A stretch of DNA of 64,000 bases from Gammaproteobacteria bacterium (GCA_013214945.1 JABSRT010000003.1:62001-126000); one strand, 5' to 3'; shown: positions 36,377-45,736, counted from the stretch's first letter. Notes: generated by a model not told the origin, from the sequence alone. Translations and numbers: made by a program.

Positions 36377-36606
36377 CTAAAGTTGACCTTTAAATTGCTC
36401 TTTTAGTTTTTCAACGCTTATCCAAGGCTTATATCTATGAATAACTCGATGGCAGTTAGCACATAAAAGTGCTAAATCTTCAGTTTTAGTTTTTTCTCCA
36501 ACTTTAGTATCAGATAGAGGGTTTTTATGGTGACACTCAATATAATCTTTACCTCTAATACCGTATGTTTTAGTAAAATTAAAATCACAAACTTCACAAG
36601 CTAAAA
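36377..36606 (-). pseudogene. Truncated HNH endonuclease gene (3' part)
   Basis: The minus-strand frame encodes CEVCDFNFTKTYG … DYIECHHKNPL … LALLCANCHRVIHRYKPW, the HNH core with both CxxC pairs seen in McrA-like nucleases. Upstream codons fall inside repeat copy B (reverse of the lysR tail) and are unrelated, so the 5' part of the gene has been cut off at 36606/36607. Any product from the chance upstream start would lack the N-terminal domain. Confidence 0.8.
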
Positions 36607-36806
36607 CCAAGCTAGCAGTCGGTTTTAAGTTGCAAGTATTACCAATGCCCATTGAGATGGCCCCAGGCGCCTATGTTTTGCTGTGGCATAAACATTATGA
36701 ACACGACTCTGGCCATCGCTGGTTACGCGAACTGATTATTAATGGAGTAGCAGAGCAAACATGAGGTTGAACATCTAATACCGTTGCAAGGTGGATTGGC
36801 TTCTAC
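36607..36806 (+). repeat. Direct repeat copy B
   Basis: Second copy of 35157-35356, 1450 bp downstream in the same orientation. It carries only the last codons of lysR and the DNA behind it, and it truncates the HNH gene. It is the right-hand edge of the inserted segment. Confidence 0.95.
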
Positions 36807-36947
36807 CTCGCTGTGGGTATAAAGCACCTTAGAAATAGTTGTGTCGATGTCTATTTTTAGGGACAAAAAAGCATACTTTTTTAGTCTTTTTGATTGGGTA
36901 GCTACTTAGTTGCGTTTACACATTGTAAATTGGGTAAAGTATTGCCG

Positions 36948-37889
36948 TTATAGCGGCAATACTTGTGCACTTGCTTTGCTTCTTGTTTGAGCTAACGTTG
37001 GCATATTGTCTTGGTTAAATTGTTCAACTTCAACGTCTTCACCAAAAACTTCACTTAACATAGCCATCATGCTAGCAGTGTCGGTGTCATGCATTTGGTC
37101 GTAGCTATAAAACGGTTTAAGTGATTCTCTGTCAATACCTTTAGCATCAGCTTGTTCTTTTATATTAAGATTAATATCCACATAACCTTTTTCGTTTATG
37201 CTACCAACAATTTCACCTCCCACTTTAAATACGGCAGTTTGTGGCGCATGGTTGTATAAAATTCTTTGTTTTTCTAGGTCATCTGCTTTTTGTAAATTAA
37301 GGTAGTAACTATTCTCCATATTTAGAACTTCTTCATCAACATAAGAGCTTAAACTATAGCCATTAAAAATTTCAAACGATTCAGCTCCAGTCGGCCCTTT
37401 TCCTTGTTCAAAGGTTTCAATCGAAAAGTCTTCCCCGTATTTTTGTGTAAGTAAATTATTTAAAGTATCAATATCCCCATTAGCTTGATTAATTAAATTG
37501 CTAAAATTGCTCTTTGAAGTAACGCCGCCTGTATGTTGGAATATAGCAACAACTTCATCGCCAACACGTATTATTGCTTTGGTGTCTTGCTGGTTAGCTA
37601 CATTAGAAAAATGATCTTTATATTGCTGAATATGTTGTGGTGAACCATCATGGAGAGAGATGTTTTCCATCTCATTTATTCTATCCGCCATTCCCGGTAT
37701 TTTCGAAAATTCTTCAAAGCTAAGAAAATCATATTTATAAGAAAGCTCAACAGTGCCCTTTATTGAAATGCCTGTTGTTGTATTTTCGCTAGTCGAAAAA
37801 TCGCTTTTGTCATTCGACGTTGCTTTTGTTTGATGGTTGCTTGTTCCAAATACACTTGAATATCGATTCGTTGAATTAGTTACTTGCAT
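36948..37889 (-). CDS. Unrecognised 313-residue protein
   Basis: I do not recognise it. The first ~45 residues are Ser/Thr/Asn-rich and low in complexity. The rest has two similar parts, each containing a VGxE(V/I)V turn (RVGDEVVAIFQHTGG and KVGGEIVGSINEKGY), followed by a stretch ending in (Y/F)GED(F/V) (QKYGEDFSIETFEQG and EVFGEDVEVEQFNQD), which suggests an internal duplication. There is no signal peptide or membrane segment. Start at the second possible codon, where AGGAGAAGG lies 8 nt upstream. Similar Ser/Thr-rich starts occur in flagellar-hook-like or secreted proteins, but nothing supports that here. Confidence 0.7.
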   Translation of the reverse strand: MQVTNSTNRYSSVFGTSNHQTKATSNDKSDFSTSENTTTGISIKGTVELSYKYDFLSFEEFSKIPGMADRINEMENISLHDGSPQHIQQYKDHFSNVANQQDTKAIIRVGDEVVAIFQHTGGVTSKSNFSNLINQANGDIDTLNNLLTQKYGEDFSIETFEQGKGPTGAESFEIFNGYSLSSYVDEEVLNMENSYYLNLQKADDLEKQRILYNHAPQTAVFKVGGEIVGSINEKGYVDINLNIKEQADAKGIDRESLKPFYSYDQMHDTDTASMMAMLSEVFGEDVEVEQFNQDNMPTLAQTRSKASAQVLPL

Positions 37890-38165
37890 CTTCACACCTT
37901 CTCCTGTGGTCCTTTATTAAGAATACATTTCAAAAGCAAAAACTGTACCATTTAAATAAAAAAGGACTCTCAAGTAATTTAGGTGCTAAATATCTAGAAA
38001 GCCCCCTATTATTTAATCTAGGAATCCATTTCACACTATTTGTAGTGCCAAAAAATTAATTTGTCGGGAAAATATAAATAGAATGTCAAAATTTGATGCA
38101 ATAAACCATCACCAGTACTCGTTACGTTATGTTACTGAAGGTAATTTATTATATGTTTACTAAAA

Positions 38166-38300
38166 TCAGCCAACGCCTTTGTAGCAGCGGTAGTGATGTT
38201 CATTAGCACGACGAACACAGCGAGATATACCGTGGTAATAAGGCGTGGCTTCCAGTAGGCGCACTTGTTGCACCGTCTCAAGCCTGTAATGTTGTTCGAA
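38166..38300 (-). pseudogene. Remnant of a REP-associated/IS200-like transposase
   Basis: The minus-strand frame reads VRLLEATPYYHGISRCVRRA, the N-terminal signature of Y1 REP-associated transposases, then loses similarity and stops. Only the first ~25 codons of the gene survive. The rest of the 37.9-38.3 kb gap has no gene. Confidence 0.7.
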
Positions 38301-38306
38301 TAATAT

Positions 38307-39539
38307 TTAAGCTCGACGTTTTTTAAACGCGATTAATCCAATACTTGAAATTGTTTTTATGACAGAGAGCCAAGTGCTCATATTTGGTTTAGGGGCTTTT
38401 TTATTGCCTATGCGACTGAGTTGATGTTCGTACCAAGTAATATTTAACATCGCCATAAAGTCTAAGGTTTTAACGCCCGTGGTTAACGTTTTCAACGATA
38501 TTTTATGACATTCGTTTGCGAGTAATTTATTAGATACATTAGGATCAACCGCTAATGGTCGGGCAATACCAATCATATCTGTGGCACCTGATTTAAGCGC
38601 TTCCTCCATTGCGGGGGCCGATCTAAACCCCCCCGTTACTACCAAGGGTATTGTTAACACTTCTTTGGCTTTTTCAGCATATTCCAAAAAGTATGCTTCA
38701 CGCTTTTCAGTGCTCGATTTTACATTACCGCCCATCATCTTGGGTTTTTCATAATTTCCCCCTGAAATCTCAATCAAGTTTATGCCATCATCTTGTAAGG
38801 TTTTCATCACTTGAATTGAGTCTTCAGCACTAAAACCACCTTTTTGAAAATCAGCAGAATTTAGTTTTATACCGATAGGAAAATCATTTCCTACACGTAG
38901 CCTAATCGCTTGGTAAACTTCACGAACAAAGCGCATTCTATTTTCTAAACTACCTCCCCACTTATCTTCGCGGCGATTGTGATGAGGCGATAAAAACTGA
39001 TTGACTAAATAACCATGAGCACCGTGAATTTGCACCCCAGTAAATCCTGTTTCCTGTGCCTTCTCAGCGGCGAATGCAAAATCGTCAATGATAGCCAATA
39101 TTTGTTTTTCACTAAGCGCTCTAGGCGTATTAAAGCTACTTTGTAAGGCTTTCGCTAGTGGAATAGCCGATGGCGCTACCGGTTCTGTGCTTAAGAACTT
39201 TGGGCTTTGTTTTCCTGGATGATTAAGTTGCATCCATATTTGGGTGTTGTTTTGTGTTCCGGCTTGTGCCCATTCTTTGAACAGTGATAATTCAGAATGT
39301 TTATCAAGCACGACATTTTTAGGTTCACCTAAAGCTGTTCTATCGATCATCACATTGCCTGTGATCAATACACCTGTCCCACCTTTTGACCAAATATCAT
39401 AAAGATGCACAAGTTGAGGAGTTGGCGCAAAATTGTTGTCTCCTAGCTGTTCACTCATCGCTGATTTAAATAATCGATTTTTAGCAGAATAATTGCCGGT
39501 AATGACAATGGATGAAGTAAGTAGTCTTTTATTAGACAT
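38307..39539 (-). CDS. Old-Yellow-Enzyme family NADH:flavin oxidoreductase
   Basis: 410 residues with an FMN-binding TIM barrel. Motifs are NRLFKSAMSE, IHGAHGYLVNQFLSPHHNRRED, GGSLENRMRF and GGFRSAPAMEEALKSGATDMIGIARPLAVDP. The length is that of the longer single-domain OYEs without the dienoyl reductase half. The enzyme reduces activated C=C bonds or other electrophiles with NAD(P)H. It overlaps the TetR gene by 8 bp and is thus its probable target, as with nemRA-type pairs. Confidence 0.88.
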   Translation of the reverse strand: MSNKRLLTSSIVITGNYSAKNRLFKSAMSEQLGDNNFAPTPQLVHLYDIWSKGGTGVLITGNVMIDRTALGEPKNVVLDKHSELSLFKEWAQAGTQNNTQIWMQLNHPGKQSPKFLSTEPVAPSAIPLAKALQSSFNTPRALSEKQILAIIDDFAFAAEKAQETGFTGVQIHGAHGYLVNQFLSPHHNRREDKWGGSLENRMRFVREVYQAIRLRVGNDFPIGIKLNSADFQKGGFSAEDSIQVMKTLQDDGINLIEISGGNYEKPKMMGGNVKSSTEKREAYFLEYAEKAKEVLTIPLVVTGGFRSAPAMEEALKSGATDMIGIARPLAVDPNVSNKLLANECHKISLKTLTTGVKTLDFMAMLNITWYEHQLSRIGNKKAPKPNMSTWLSVIKTISSIGLIAFKKRRA

Positions 39540-40176
39540 TAAGGTTATCCTTGAAATAATGAGAGCAGGAGGCCATCTTTGTGTGCCCTTGATCTGTTAA
39601 TAACAGACGAACAAATGTAGCTAAACGATGTAAAACAATATCTGGATTATTGCTCACTTGAAATTCAAGTAAGCTACCTTGCCAATGATTATAAAAAGAT
39701 GAGGCTAAGTCTTCTGCTTTGAGATCATTGCGAACATCACCTTGTTGTTGAGAACATTTTAATAATAACGTGAGAGTTGATATCCAAGCGGCTTCAACGT
39801 TAATTAAAGTACGGCGACATAACTCACTAGACTGTGCGATTTCTGATGCCATAGCACCGATTAAACACGCACCACTTTCACTGGTATTCACTTTCTCTTG
39901 AAAACACAACCAAAAAGTAATAATCGCAGATTCGTTTTTAAACGTTTTCAAAAAAGATGAAAACTCTTCGGAAATAACGGTTGAATAATAAGTAATAATT
40001 TCTGAAACAAACTGTTCTTTACTGGTAAAAAAATTGTAAAACGACCCTTTAGGTACATTCACGGCATCAAGAATTTGTTTGATGCCTGTGCCATGGTAGC
40101 CGTTATCAATTAATAAACGCATGCCTGTCTCTAGTAGCTTTTGTTTTAAATGATCATTTTTTCTAGGTCTTGCCAT
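39532..40176 (-). CDS. TetR-family regulator of the OYE gene
   Basis: 214 residues with an N-terminal helix-turn-helix (GMRLLIDNGYHGTGIKQILD, then NVPKGSFYNFFTSKEQF) and a ligand-binding domain with Cys residues at CLFCFQ-like and SGACLIGA positions. Cys would suit sensing of electrophiles, as in NemR, but this is inference. It is followed directly by the OYE gene in the same operon; a palindromic operator candidate lies 40 bp upstream. Confidence 0.9.
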   Translation of the reverse strand: MARPRKNDHLKQKLLETGMRLLIDNGYHGTGIKQILDAVNVPKGSFYNFFTSKEQFVSEIITYYSTVISEEFSSFLKTFKNESAIITFWLCFQEKVNTSESGACLIGAMASEIAQSSELCRRTLINVEAAWISTLTLLLKCSQQQGDVRNDLKAEDLASSFYNHWQGSLLEFQVSNNPDIVLHRLATFVRLLLTDQGHTKMASCSHYFKDNLNV

Positions 40177-40215
40177 CGATTAATAACCTGTTGCCTTTTA
40201 ACTCGAGGCAGTTTA

Positions 40216-40229
40216 AAGACGGTCGTCTT
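40216..40229. promoter_or_regulatory. Palindromic operator candidate of the TetR-OYE operon
   Basis: AAGACG-GT-CGTCTT, perfect 6-bp arms, flanked by TTTA and TAAA that extend the symmetry. It is 40 bp before the TetR start codon. The pattern is typical of TetR-family sites, so autoregulation is likely. The rest of the 40.18-40.50 kb gap shows nothing else. Confidence 0.65.
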
Positions 40230-40496
40230 AAAATGCAATAAAAGATTTAACCAACCAACAATAAACGCATTACTTTGCTCAATCGAATCACAGATTTTCG
40301 ATAAGAAATGGAAAGTTATTTTTGTTGAGAAATAAGGTGACTATTGATTTTATCAAGTAGTTTATGACCAAAATAGGCTGTGAATTATCACTGATTTTCT
40401 TTCATTTTCCGCATTAAAAAACATGTTGGGCTTGGGTTTAGGTGTGTCGTATAGCGAACTAAAACTTACCCACTGTTTAGCCCGCTTAAAGCCTTA

Positions 40497-41048
40497 TTAT
40501 GTTTTAAACCACGATTTATAGAGGGGGTTTGATTCTTTCATGTCCATGTACAACCAAACCATGCGATCAACGAACCATGCTTTAAATGCCATTACCCACA
40601 AGTTACCGAGTATTAAAACCCATAGATCTAAGAAATAAAGGCCATATATAAAAAACGGTAGACCCATTGCTGATAATGATTGAAGAGTACGGCAAGCTTT
40701 AAGGTGATGAATTGGTATCACTTCATTTTCACGATTTAAGTATATTCGCTCCCCAAATGTAGCCATTGATGCCCAGTTATTTGTCGTGCTGGGTGCGCCG
40801 AATATACGAGGGTTTACCCAAACCCACAAAAAAGACAGAGCAATTAATGCTACCGAATAGGCATCAATCCACTCTCTTGACCAAAAGGCTAAAGAGATCA
40901 ATGGCAACGTTGTAAATCGGGTGTAGACGCTCCAAGGGTTGGAATGCCTTTTCCATGTTTCATCATCCATCGACATTGCTTTTTCAGCATACTTAATGAT
41001 ATCCACCAAAACCTCTTTGAAACATAACGTGGCTGTAGAATTAACCAT
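40497..41048 (-). CDS. DUF6653-like membrane protein
   Basis: About 170-183 residues. The segment MSMDDETWKRHSNPWSVYTRF followed by LPLISLAFWSREWI and three to four hydrophobic spans resembles a small membrane family I recall as DUF6653. The function is unknown. The true start is unclear: the first ATG, a GTG at 41006 with GAGG upstream, or the Met of MSMDDETW. It stands alone; the 346-bp gap behind its 5' end shows no clear feature. Confidence 0.7.
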   Translation of the reverse strand: MVNSTATLCFKEVLVDIIKYAEKAMSMDDETWKRHSNPWSVYTRFTTLPLISLAFWSREWIDAYSVALIALSFLWVWVNPRIFGAPSTTNNWASMATFGERIYLNRENEVIPIHHLKACRTLQSLSAMGLPFFIYGLYFLDLWVLILGNLWVMAFKAWFVDRMVWLYMDMKESNPLYKSWFKT

Positions 41049-41394
41049 TCTTAGCTAAATTTATAATATGTGAGAACAATAATTGAAATTATTCAATATT
41101 TCAATTATTTAGTTACTGCTCTGTGATGATTTAATTCGTAGTGGTGTAGAAGATACTGAACGCTAAAAAGGCGGTTTGCGGCTGGCGCTAATCTTTGTTT
41201 TTCTCAGTGAACCCCAAACTTTACCTGCATGATAATAAAGCGAGTGAACGAGTTTAAAAAACACCGAAAGCTACCAATTCCACTTTTTATTGTAGAGAAT
41301 TTGTCGTCAATGTTACGAACTTATACCTGTTTATCTCTGTTATGCATTCCATCATAGTTACCGCCAGATAAACACTCACCTTTAAGAGTTAATT

Positions 41395-41721
41395 ATGTCT
41401 ATAACAACTGGTTTTAAACATGTCGGTCTTTTGCAAAAGCGAAAGGAAGATACCTTCGAGCAATTCGTCAGTTACTGGGAGCAAGTCCACACTGAAATAG
41501 CACTGCAATTACCGGGATTAAAAGGGTATGTACTCAACCCTATCGATCGCCGTAAGTATCCTGATTCGCCTATAGACGGCTTCTCTGAACTTTGGTTTGA
41601 TTCACTAGCGGATGCCGAAAAGGCCTTTGCTTCACCAGTAGGTAAAAAAGCTTACGACGATGTAAGTAACTTCATTGCTAAGTTAAGCGTCACTTACATC
41701 ACCGAAATCAAAAAACGCTAA
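41395..41721 (+). CDS. EthD-domain protein
   Basis: A 108-residue protein of the dimeric alpha-beta barrel type. The strand GFKHVGLLQKRKEDTFEQF, the helix YWEQVHTEIALQLPGLKGYV, and the second half (DGFSELWFDSLADAEKAFASPVG) are the usual EthD pattern, with the conserved His of the WExxH motif. Family members occur in degradation and stress operons, with no defined chemistry. It is followed after 62 bp by the OYE gene and is probably co-transcribed with it. Confidence 0.85.
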   Translation: MSITTGFKHVGLLQKRKEDTFEQFVSYWEQVHTEIALQLPGLKGYVLNPIDRRKYPDSPIDGFSELWFDSLADAEKAFASPVGKKAYDDVSNFIAKLSVTYITEIKKR

Positions 41722-41783
41722 TTAGCCCCTTGAAGATCACAATCACATGATTCAATTTTGGATTAAAAATGAAGAGACGTTCC

Positions 41784-42922
41784 ATGAGTAAATTATTAAC
41801 CCATTTAAACTAGGCAGTCTGCAGCTGGCTAATCGTGTAGTGATGGCCCCAATGACACGAGCGCGTATTGCCAATAACGAAGACGCTGCAGATAGTGATA
41901 CCGCGTTGTATTATGCGCAAAGAGCCTCAGCTGGGCTAATTATCACTGAAGGTTCACAAATTTCACGCCAAGGACAAGGGTTCTTATTTACACCCGGTAT
42001 CTATAGTGAACGTCAGGTAAAAGGATGGAAGGCAACGACCAAGGCGATTCATGACAATAATGGCAAGGTGTTTATCCAACTATGGCATGTCGGTAGAATG
42101 TCACACACCAGTTTACAACCTAATGGACAAGCCCCAGTAAGCTCAGTGGCAGAAATTGCTGAAAACGGCACTTGCTTTGCACTTAATGAACAAGGGAAAC
42201 CCGCACAGGTTCCTGTGTCCAAGCCCAAAGCCTTAACGATTGAAGAAATCGCCCTAATAAAACAAGATTTTGTACAAGCCGCGAAAAATGCCATTGAAGC
42301 GGGTTTTGATGGTGTTGAAATTCATGGGGCAAATGGCTATTTAATTGAGCAGTTTATCAATGCAACGTTAAATACCCGCAGTGATATTTATGGGGGTAAA
42401 AACATTAACAACCGTATCCGTTTAGCGTTAGAAATTGTAGACGAAATTTCTAATGCGATTGGCTCAGAACGTACCAGTATTCGACTCGCTCCTTTGGGGC
42501 GTTTTGCTGGTATGTCTGCTTTCGCTCAAGAAGAAGAAACTTGGTTACAGTTAGCCAGTGAGCTTTCTATACGAAACCTGGCTTATGTTCACTTAAGTGA
42601 TCAAGAGACAATCGGCGCTCAAGCAATACCGAAAGGATTTACTGAAAAGTTTCGCGCTGCATATGATGGCATATTAATGATTGCAGGAGGCTTTGATAAG
42701 GAGAAAGCAGATCGATACCTCAATGAAGGTACCGTTGATTTGATCGCATTCGGTCGCCCCTTTATTTCAAATCCTGACCTTGTCAAGCGGATGAAAAACG
42801 ACTGGCCACTCGCACAAGCCGATCGTGCTATCTTCTATGGGGGCGATCAGCGTGGTTACACCGATTTTCCCAATTATACGGTAGAAACAGCAGCAGTCAG
42901 TGAGCAAGCTTCATCAATTTAA
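41784..42922 (+). CDS. NemA-type alkene reductase with 5' frameshift
   Basis: An OYE-family enzyme similar to N-ethylmaleimide reductase: MAPMTRARIAN, FIQLWHVGRMSH, EIHGANGYLIEQFINATLNTRSD, and the FMN strands IAGGFDKEKADRYL and IAFGRPFISNPDLVKRM. The family start (MSKL-F-NPFKLGS) can be read from ATG at 41784, but one base is missing around 41796-41798, so the frame breaks and hits a stop at 41811. Translation could only restart at GTG 41840 or ATG 41843, giving ~360 residues without the first beta strands. Either a real lesion or a sequence error. Stands between the EthD gene and a convergent LysR gene. Confidence 0.85.
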
Positions 42923-42935
42923 ATCACTAAATCAT

Positions 42936-43847
42936 TTAACCAAAAGTGCCTTTACGTGCTTCTTGCAATAAGAAATCAACCGTATAGCGAGTCTTCGGCA
43001 GAAGATGGCTGCTCTTCGGCCAAAGAAGATGAATTGGCACTTCGTATCCCGCGTGTTGTGTTAACACCTCAACTAACTCACCACGGCTAAGATGATCTTC
43101 AATTAACCATCGTGGTAACTGGCTAAGTCCCTGCCCTGCTAATGTCGCTTCAAGTATTGCATCACCATATTCATGCCCAACGGGCGGCGTATACAAACGT
43201 GTGCTGCCGTCTGGCTCTTTCAATCGCCACACCACAGCCTGTTCATGACGAAAGCCCAGAACACATTTATGCTGTTGAACGTCTTCTATATTTTTTGGAT
43301 TACCGTGACGTGCTAGGTAAGTTGGTGCGGCACAAATAACTAATTTTTGCGTAGTGAGCGATCTTACAATTAATTCACTGCTGTCTTTCAATTCACCTAT
43401 CCGAACCACAAAATCAATGCCGTCTTCGATTAAATCAACAAAACGTTCACTGAATGTAATCGAAAGTGACAGTGATGGATGACGCTCACTAATTTCTAGT
43501 AATAAAGGCATAATCAACTTCCGACCAAAGGCGGCAGGAAGATCGACTCGGAGTCGTCCAGACGGACTCTCAATATGCTGCGTTAATACCGACTCAGCAT
43601 GCTCCATTATATTTAATGCCTCACGACAGCGACTCAAATAAAACTCTCCGTCTGCGGTTAAGCTTAAACGTCGGGTTGAACGATGAAGTAGCTTTAATCC
43701 TAATTTTTGTTCCAGACGGCTGACACTTTTTGCTACTGCAGATTTTGTCAGTCCAAGACGCTCGGCAGCAGCGGTAAAACTGCCTAACTGTGCTGTGGTT
43801 ACAAAGGAGTAGAGGCCATTAAAATTATCTTTCTTTGTCATAATCAA
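42936..43847 (-). CDS. LysR-type regulator
   Basis: About 301-303 residues. The N-terminal helix-turn-helix (LYSFVTTAQLGSFTAAAERL, LTKSAVAKSVSRLEQKLGLK) and LLHRSTRRLSLTADGEFYLSR place it in the CrgA/AaeR-like LysR group. The effector domain runs to the end. It is convergent with the NemA-like gene, 13 bp apart; such regulators often control neighbouring oxidoreductases. Two start Mets (codons 1 and 3) are possible. Confidence 0.9.
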   Translation of the reverse strand: MIMTKKDNFNGLYSFVTTAQLGSFTAAAERLGLTKSAVAKSVSRLEQKLGLKLLHRSTRRLSLTADGEFYLSRCREALNIMEHAESVLTQHIESPSGRLRVDLPAAFGRKLIMPLLLEISERHPSLSLSITFSERFVDLIEDGIDFVVRIGELKDSSELIVRSLTTQKLVICAAPTYLARHGNPKNIEDVQQHKCVLGFRHEQAVVWRLKEPDGSTRLYTPPVGHEYGDAILEATLAGQGLSQLPRWLIEDHLSRGELVEVLTQHAGYEVPIHLLWPKSSHLLPKTRYTVDFLLQEARKGTFG

Positions 43848-44086
43848 TCGCTTCGCTGATGAGTGTCATTGTTTTTAAATGGTGTTTGAATTGGTGTTTG
43901 TAAACCCAAATAGCACTGTACTACCGGCTCCCAACAGGTTAAATAAAATAATAACGTTTTCAATAAATATCTGTGGGATTTTATGTTTGTGCTTACCCTC
44001 TTTTATTGCATCGGCTAGGCGAGCACAGCCTCTAACCGTGATAGCTGCTGTGGCGTATCTAGCCGTTAGATATTAAAAAACACATG

Positions 44087-44899
44087 CTAATTTTCTTGTT
44101 CGGGTGACATTGTTTCTTTGATTTCATCACTGGTGAAGCCTTTTCGTGACAAGTAAGCATAGGCCTTTGATTTCTCTTTATAGTCAGATAAGTCATAGCT
44201 TTTTTTGGCGAATTGATCTTTGCAGCTCTGATAAAAGTCGATATCACCAGCAAGTTCGAGTTGGTATAACGTTTCTTCAAATTCACTGACATCGATAAGG
44301 CGCTGTTTTAATTCATTGAGAATTAGCGTTTGCCCTTTACCTTTGCGGTATAGCTTAAAGATTTCCGTTGCTAGTTCGGCTTTTTCAGCTTGTATGACCA
44401 TTTTGCTGCGCAGCGAATCTTTTTCAGGGTGTTGTGACAGCGCCTGATCTATTTGTGGGCGAGTAAAGCCGCGGGTTGTCATTTGGGCGTACACTTTTTC
44501 TTTGCTAATACCGTCGAATGTTATAAACCGAGACAGTAGTCGATTGCTCGCCATTTCATCGAAATTAATATCTTGTTGTTCAATGACTTGCTCTATTGCC
44601 GTTTCAATATCACTGGAGGATATTCCGCGCATTTTTAATTTGCGTTGGATGGCTGCTTTTCCTATTTCACTGCTAAATGCAGACTCGCAATAACGGATCG
44701 TAAATTCAAGGTCACTCTTTAGATAACCATGTTCGATAACTTGGGCAAGCACCTTTTCTATCCACTCAAGATTGTCTGTTTTACGTTCTAGCTTGGTACG
44801 GATTTCAGCAATCGTAAAATCTTGTTGGCTTAAGTGCCAATAAGCACTATTAAATACGTTATCGATGGTTTTTGCTTGTCGAAGTGGCGGGCGTTGCAT
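44087..44899 (-). CDS. RecX-family regulatory protein, long form
   Basis: RecX binds RecA filaments and modulates recombination. The protein has repeated three-helix modules: YWHLSQQDFTIAEIRTKLERK, then VIEHGYLKSDLEFTIRYCES, KAAIQRKLKMRGISSSDIETAI, and later KAYAYLSRKGFTSDEIKETM. At 270 residues it is longer than E. coli RecX (166), with extra repeats at the C terminus. recA is not in the neighbourhood; the gene stands alone. Long stand-alone RecX proteins occur in related marine genera, from memory. Confidence 0.8.
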   Translation of the reverse strand: MQRPPLRQAKTIDNVFNSAYWHLSQQDFTIAEIRTKLERKTDNLEWIEKVLAQVIEHGYLKSDLEFTIRYCESAFSSEIGKAAIQRKLKMRGISSSDIETAIEQVIEQQDINFDEMASNRLLSRFITFDGISKEKVYAQMTTRGFTRPQIDQALSQHPEKDSLRSKMVIQAEKAELATEIFKLYRKGKGQTLILNELKQRLIDVSEFEETLYQLELAGDIDFYQSCKDQFAKKSYDLSDYKEKSKAYAYLSRKGFTSDEIKETMSPEQEN

Positions 44900-44990
44900 A
44901 GGAAAAGTCTTAATTTAAAGGTCAGCGGCGCTAGTGTAACAGAACCCTAAGAGTATTAATAAATTGGAATGTATTTGTAGCCTTACACGC

Positions 44991-45010
44991 TTTACACAGA
45001 TCTGTGCAAA
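44991..45010. promoter_or_regulatory. Palindromic operator candidate 1 of the GST gene
   Basis: TTTACACAGATCTGTGCAAA has a perfect 12-bp core CACAGATCTGTG. Similar to the second box at 45047-45068. No obvious regulator gene is adjacent. Confidence 0.6.
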
Positions 45011-45046
45011 AACACTTGCAAACATCACTCGATTGCCATAACATTT

Positions 45047-45068
45047 AATTACACCGACCTGTGTAATT
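45047..45068. promoter_or_regulatory. Palindromic operator candidate 2 of the GST gene
   Basis: AATTACAC and GTGTAATT are perfect 8-bp arms around a 6-bp spacer, ending 18 bp before the GST start. About 16 of 20 positions agree with box 1, and the centres are 57 bp apart. The position between promoter and start suggests repression. Confidence 0.6.
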
Positions 45069-45086
45069 ATTTAATAAGGTATATTT

Positions 45087-45701
45087 ATGGAAATCTACAG
45101 CTTCTCTTACTCACTTCCTTCGTATCGTGCTCGTCTAACGGCATCTATGTTAGGTATTAATTTTAAAATAGTTAATGTTGACCTCATGGCTGGAGAACAT
45201 AAAAGCAAAGATTTTATGGCGATCAATCCATTAGGAAAAATCCCTGCACTGATCGACACTGTCGACGATAAAAAAGTGACCGTTGCTGATTCAATGGCGA
45301 TCGTTCGTTACCTAGCTCGCCGTAGCTTGAACAGCGATTGGTATCCGGAAACTAAAATCGATGTCGCTGCAAAAATCGATGTGTATTTATCTCTTGTTGC
45401 TAATGAGCTCTTTGATTCTGTCGAAAAAGGACGAATTATCAAAGCTTTCAAAATGATTGATGAAACCGAGTATCCGGCATGTTCGAAGCTTGCTTACGAG
45501 CTATTTGAAAACCTCAATACTGATCTTGCTGAGTCAGCATTTTTAGTATCACAAAACATAACCATTGCTGATATTGCCGTGTTGTCGACACTAGTTTATC
45601 TGGAAGAAGCAGGACTATCTCTTGACGGCTATTCTCACATAGCACGCTGGATCAAAGACATGAAAGCGACAGCTGGCTTTATTGAACCAACATTGATGTA
45701 G
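45087..45701 (+). CDS. Glutathione S-transferase
   Basis: 204 residues. The N-terminal thioredoxin-like domain (MEIYSFSYSLPSYRARLTAS) is followed by FMAINPLGKIPALID with the conserved cis-Pro and DSMAIVRYLARR for glutathione binding, then an all-helical C-terminal domain. The likely role is detoxification of electrophiles. AAGGTATATTT precedes the ATG. Two palindromic boxes lie in its promoter. Confidence 0.9.
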   Translation: MEIYSFSYSLPSYRARLTASMLGINFKIVNVDLMAGEHKSKDFMAINPLGKIPALIDTVDDKKVTVADSMAIVRYLARRSLNSDWYPETKIDVAAKIDVYLSLVANELFDSVEKGRIIKAFKMIDETEYPACSKLAYELFENLNTDLAESAFLVSQNITIADIAVLSTLVYLEEAGLSLDGYSHIARWIKDMKATAGFIEPTLM

Positions 45702-45736
45702 CAAACCTGAGTACCGAACAACCAAATTCCCAATAA

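Noticed and set aside
36377-36652. HNH ORF as an intact 91-residue gene
   Set aside because: The first ~14 codons lie in the reverse strand of the duplicated lysR tail, so the start is accidental.
32326-41190. Similarity between 32326-32370 and 41150-41190 as a dispersed repeat
   Set aside because: Only short patches (GAACGCT and nearby) match, too weak to separate from chance.
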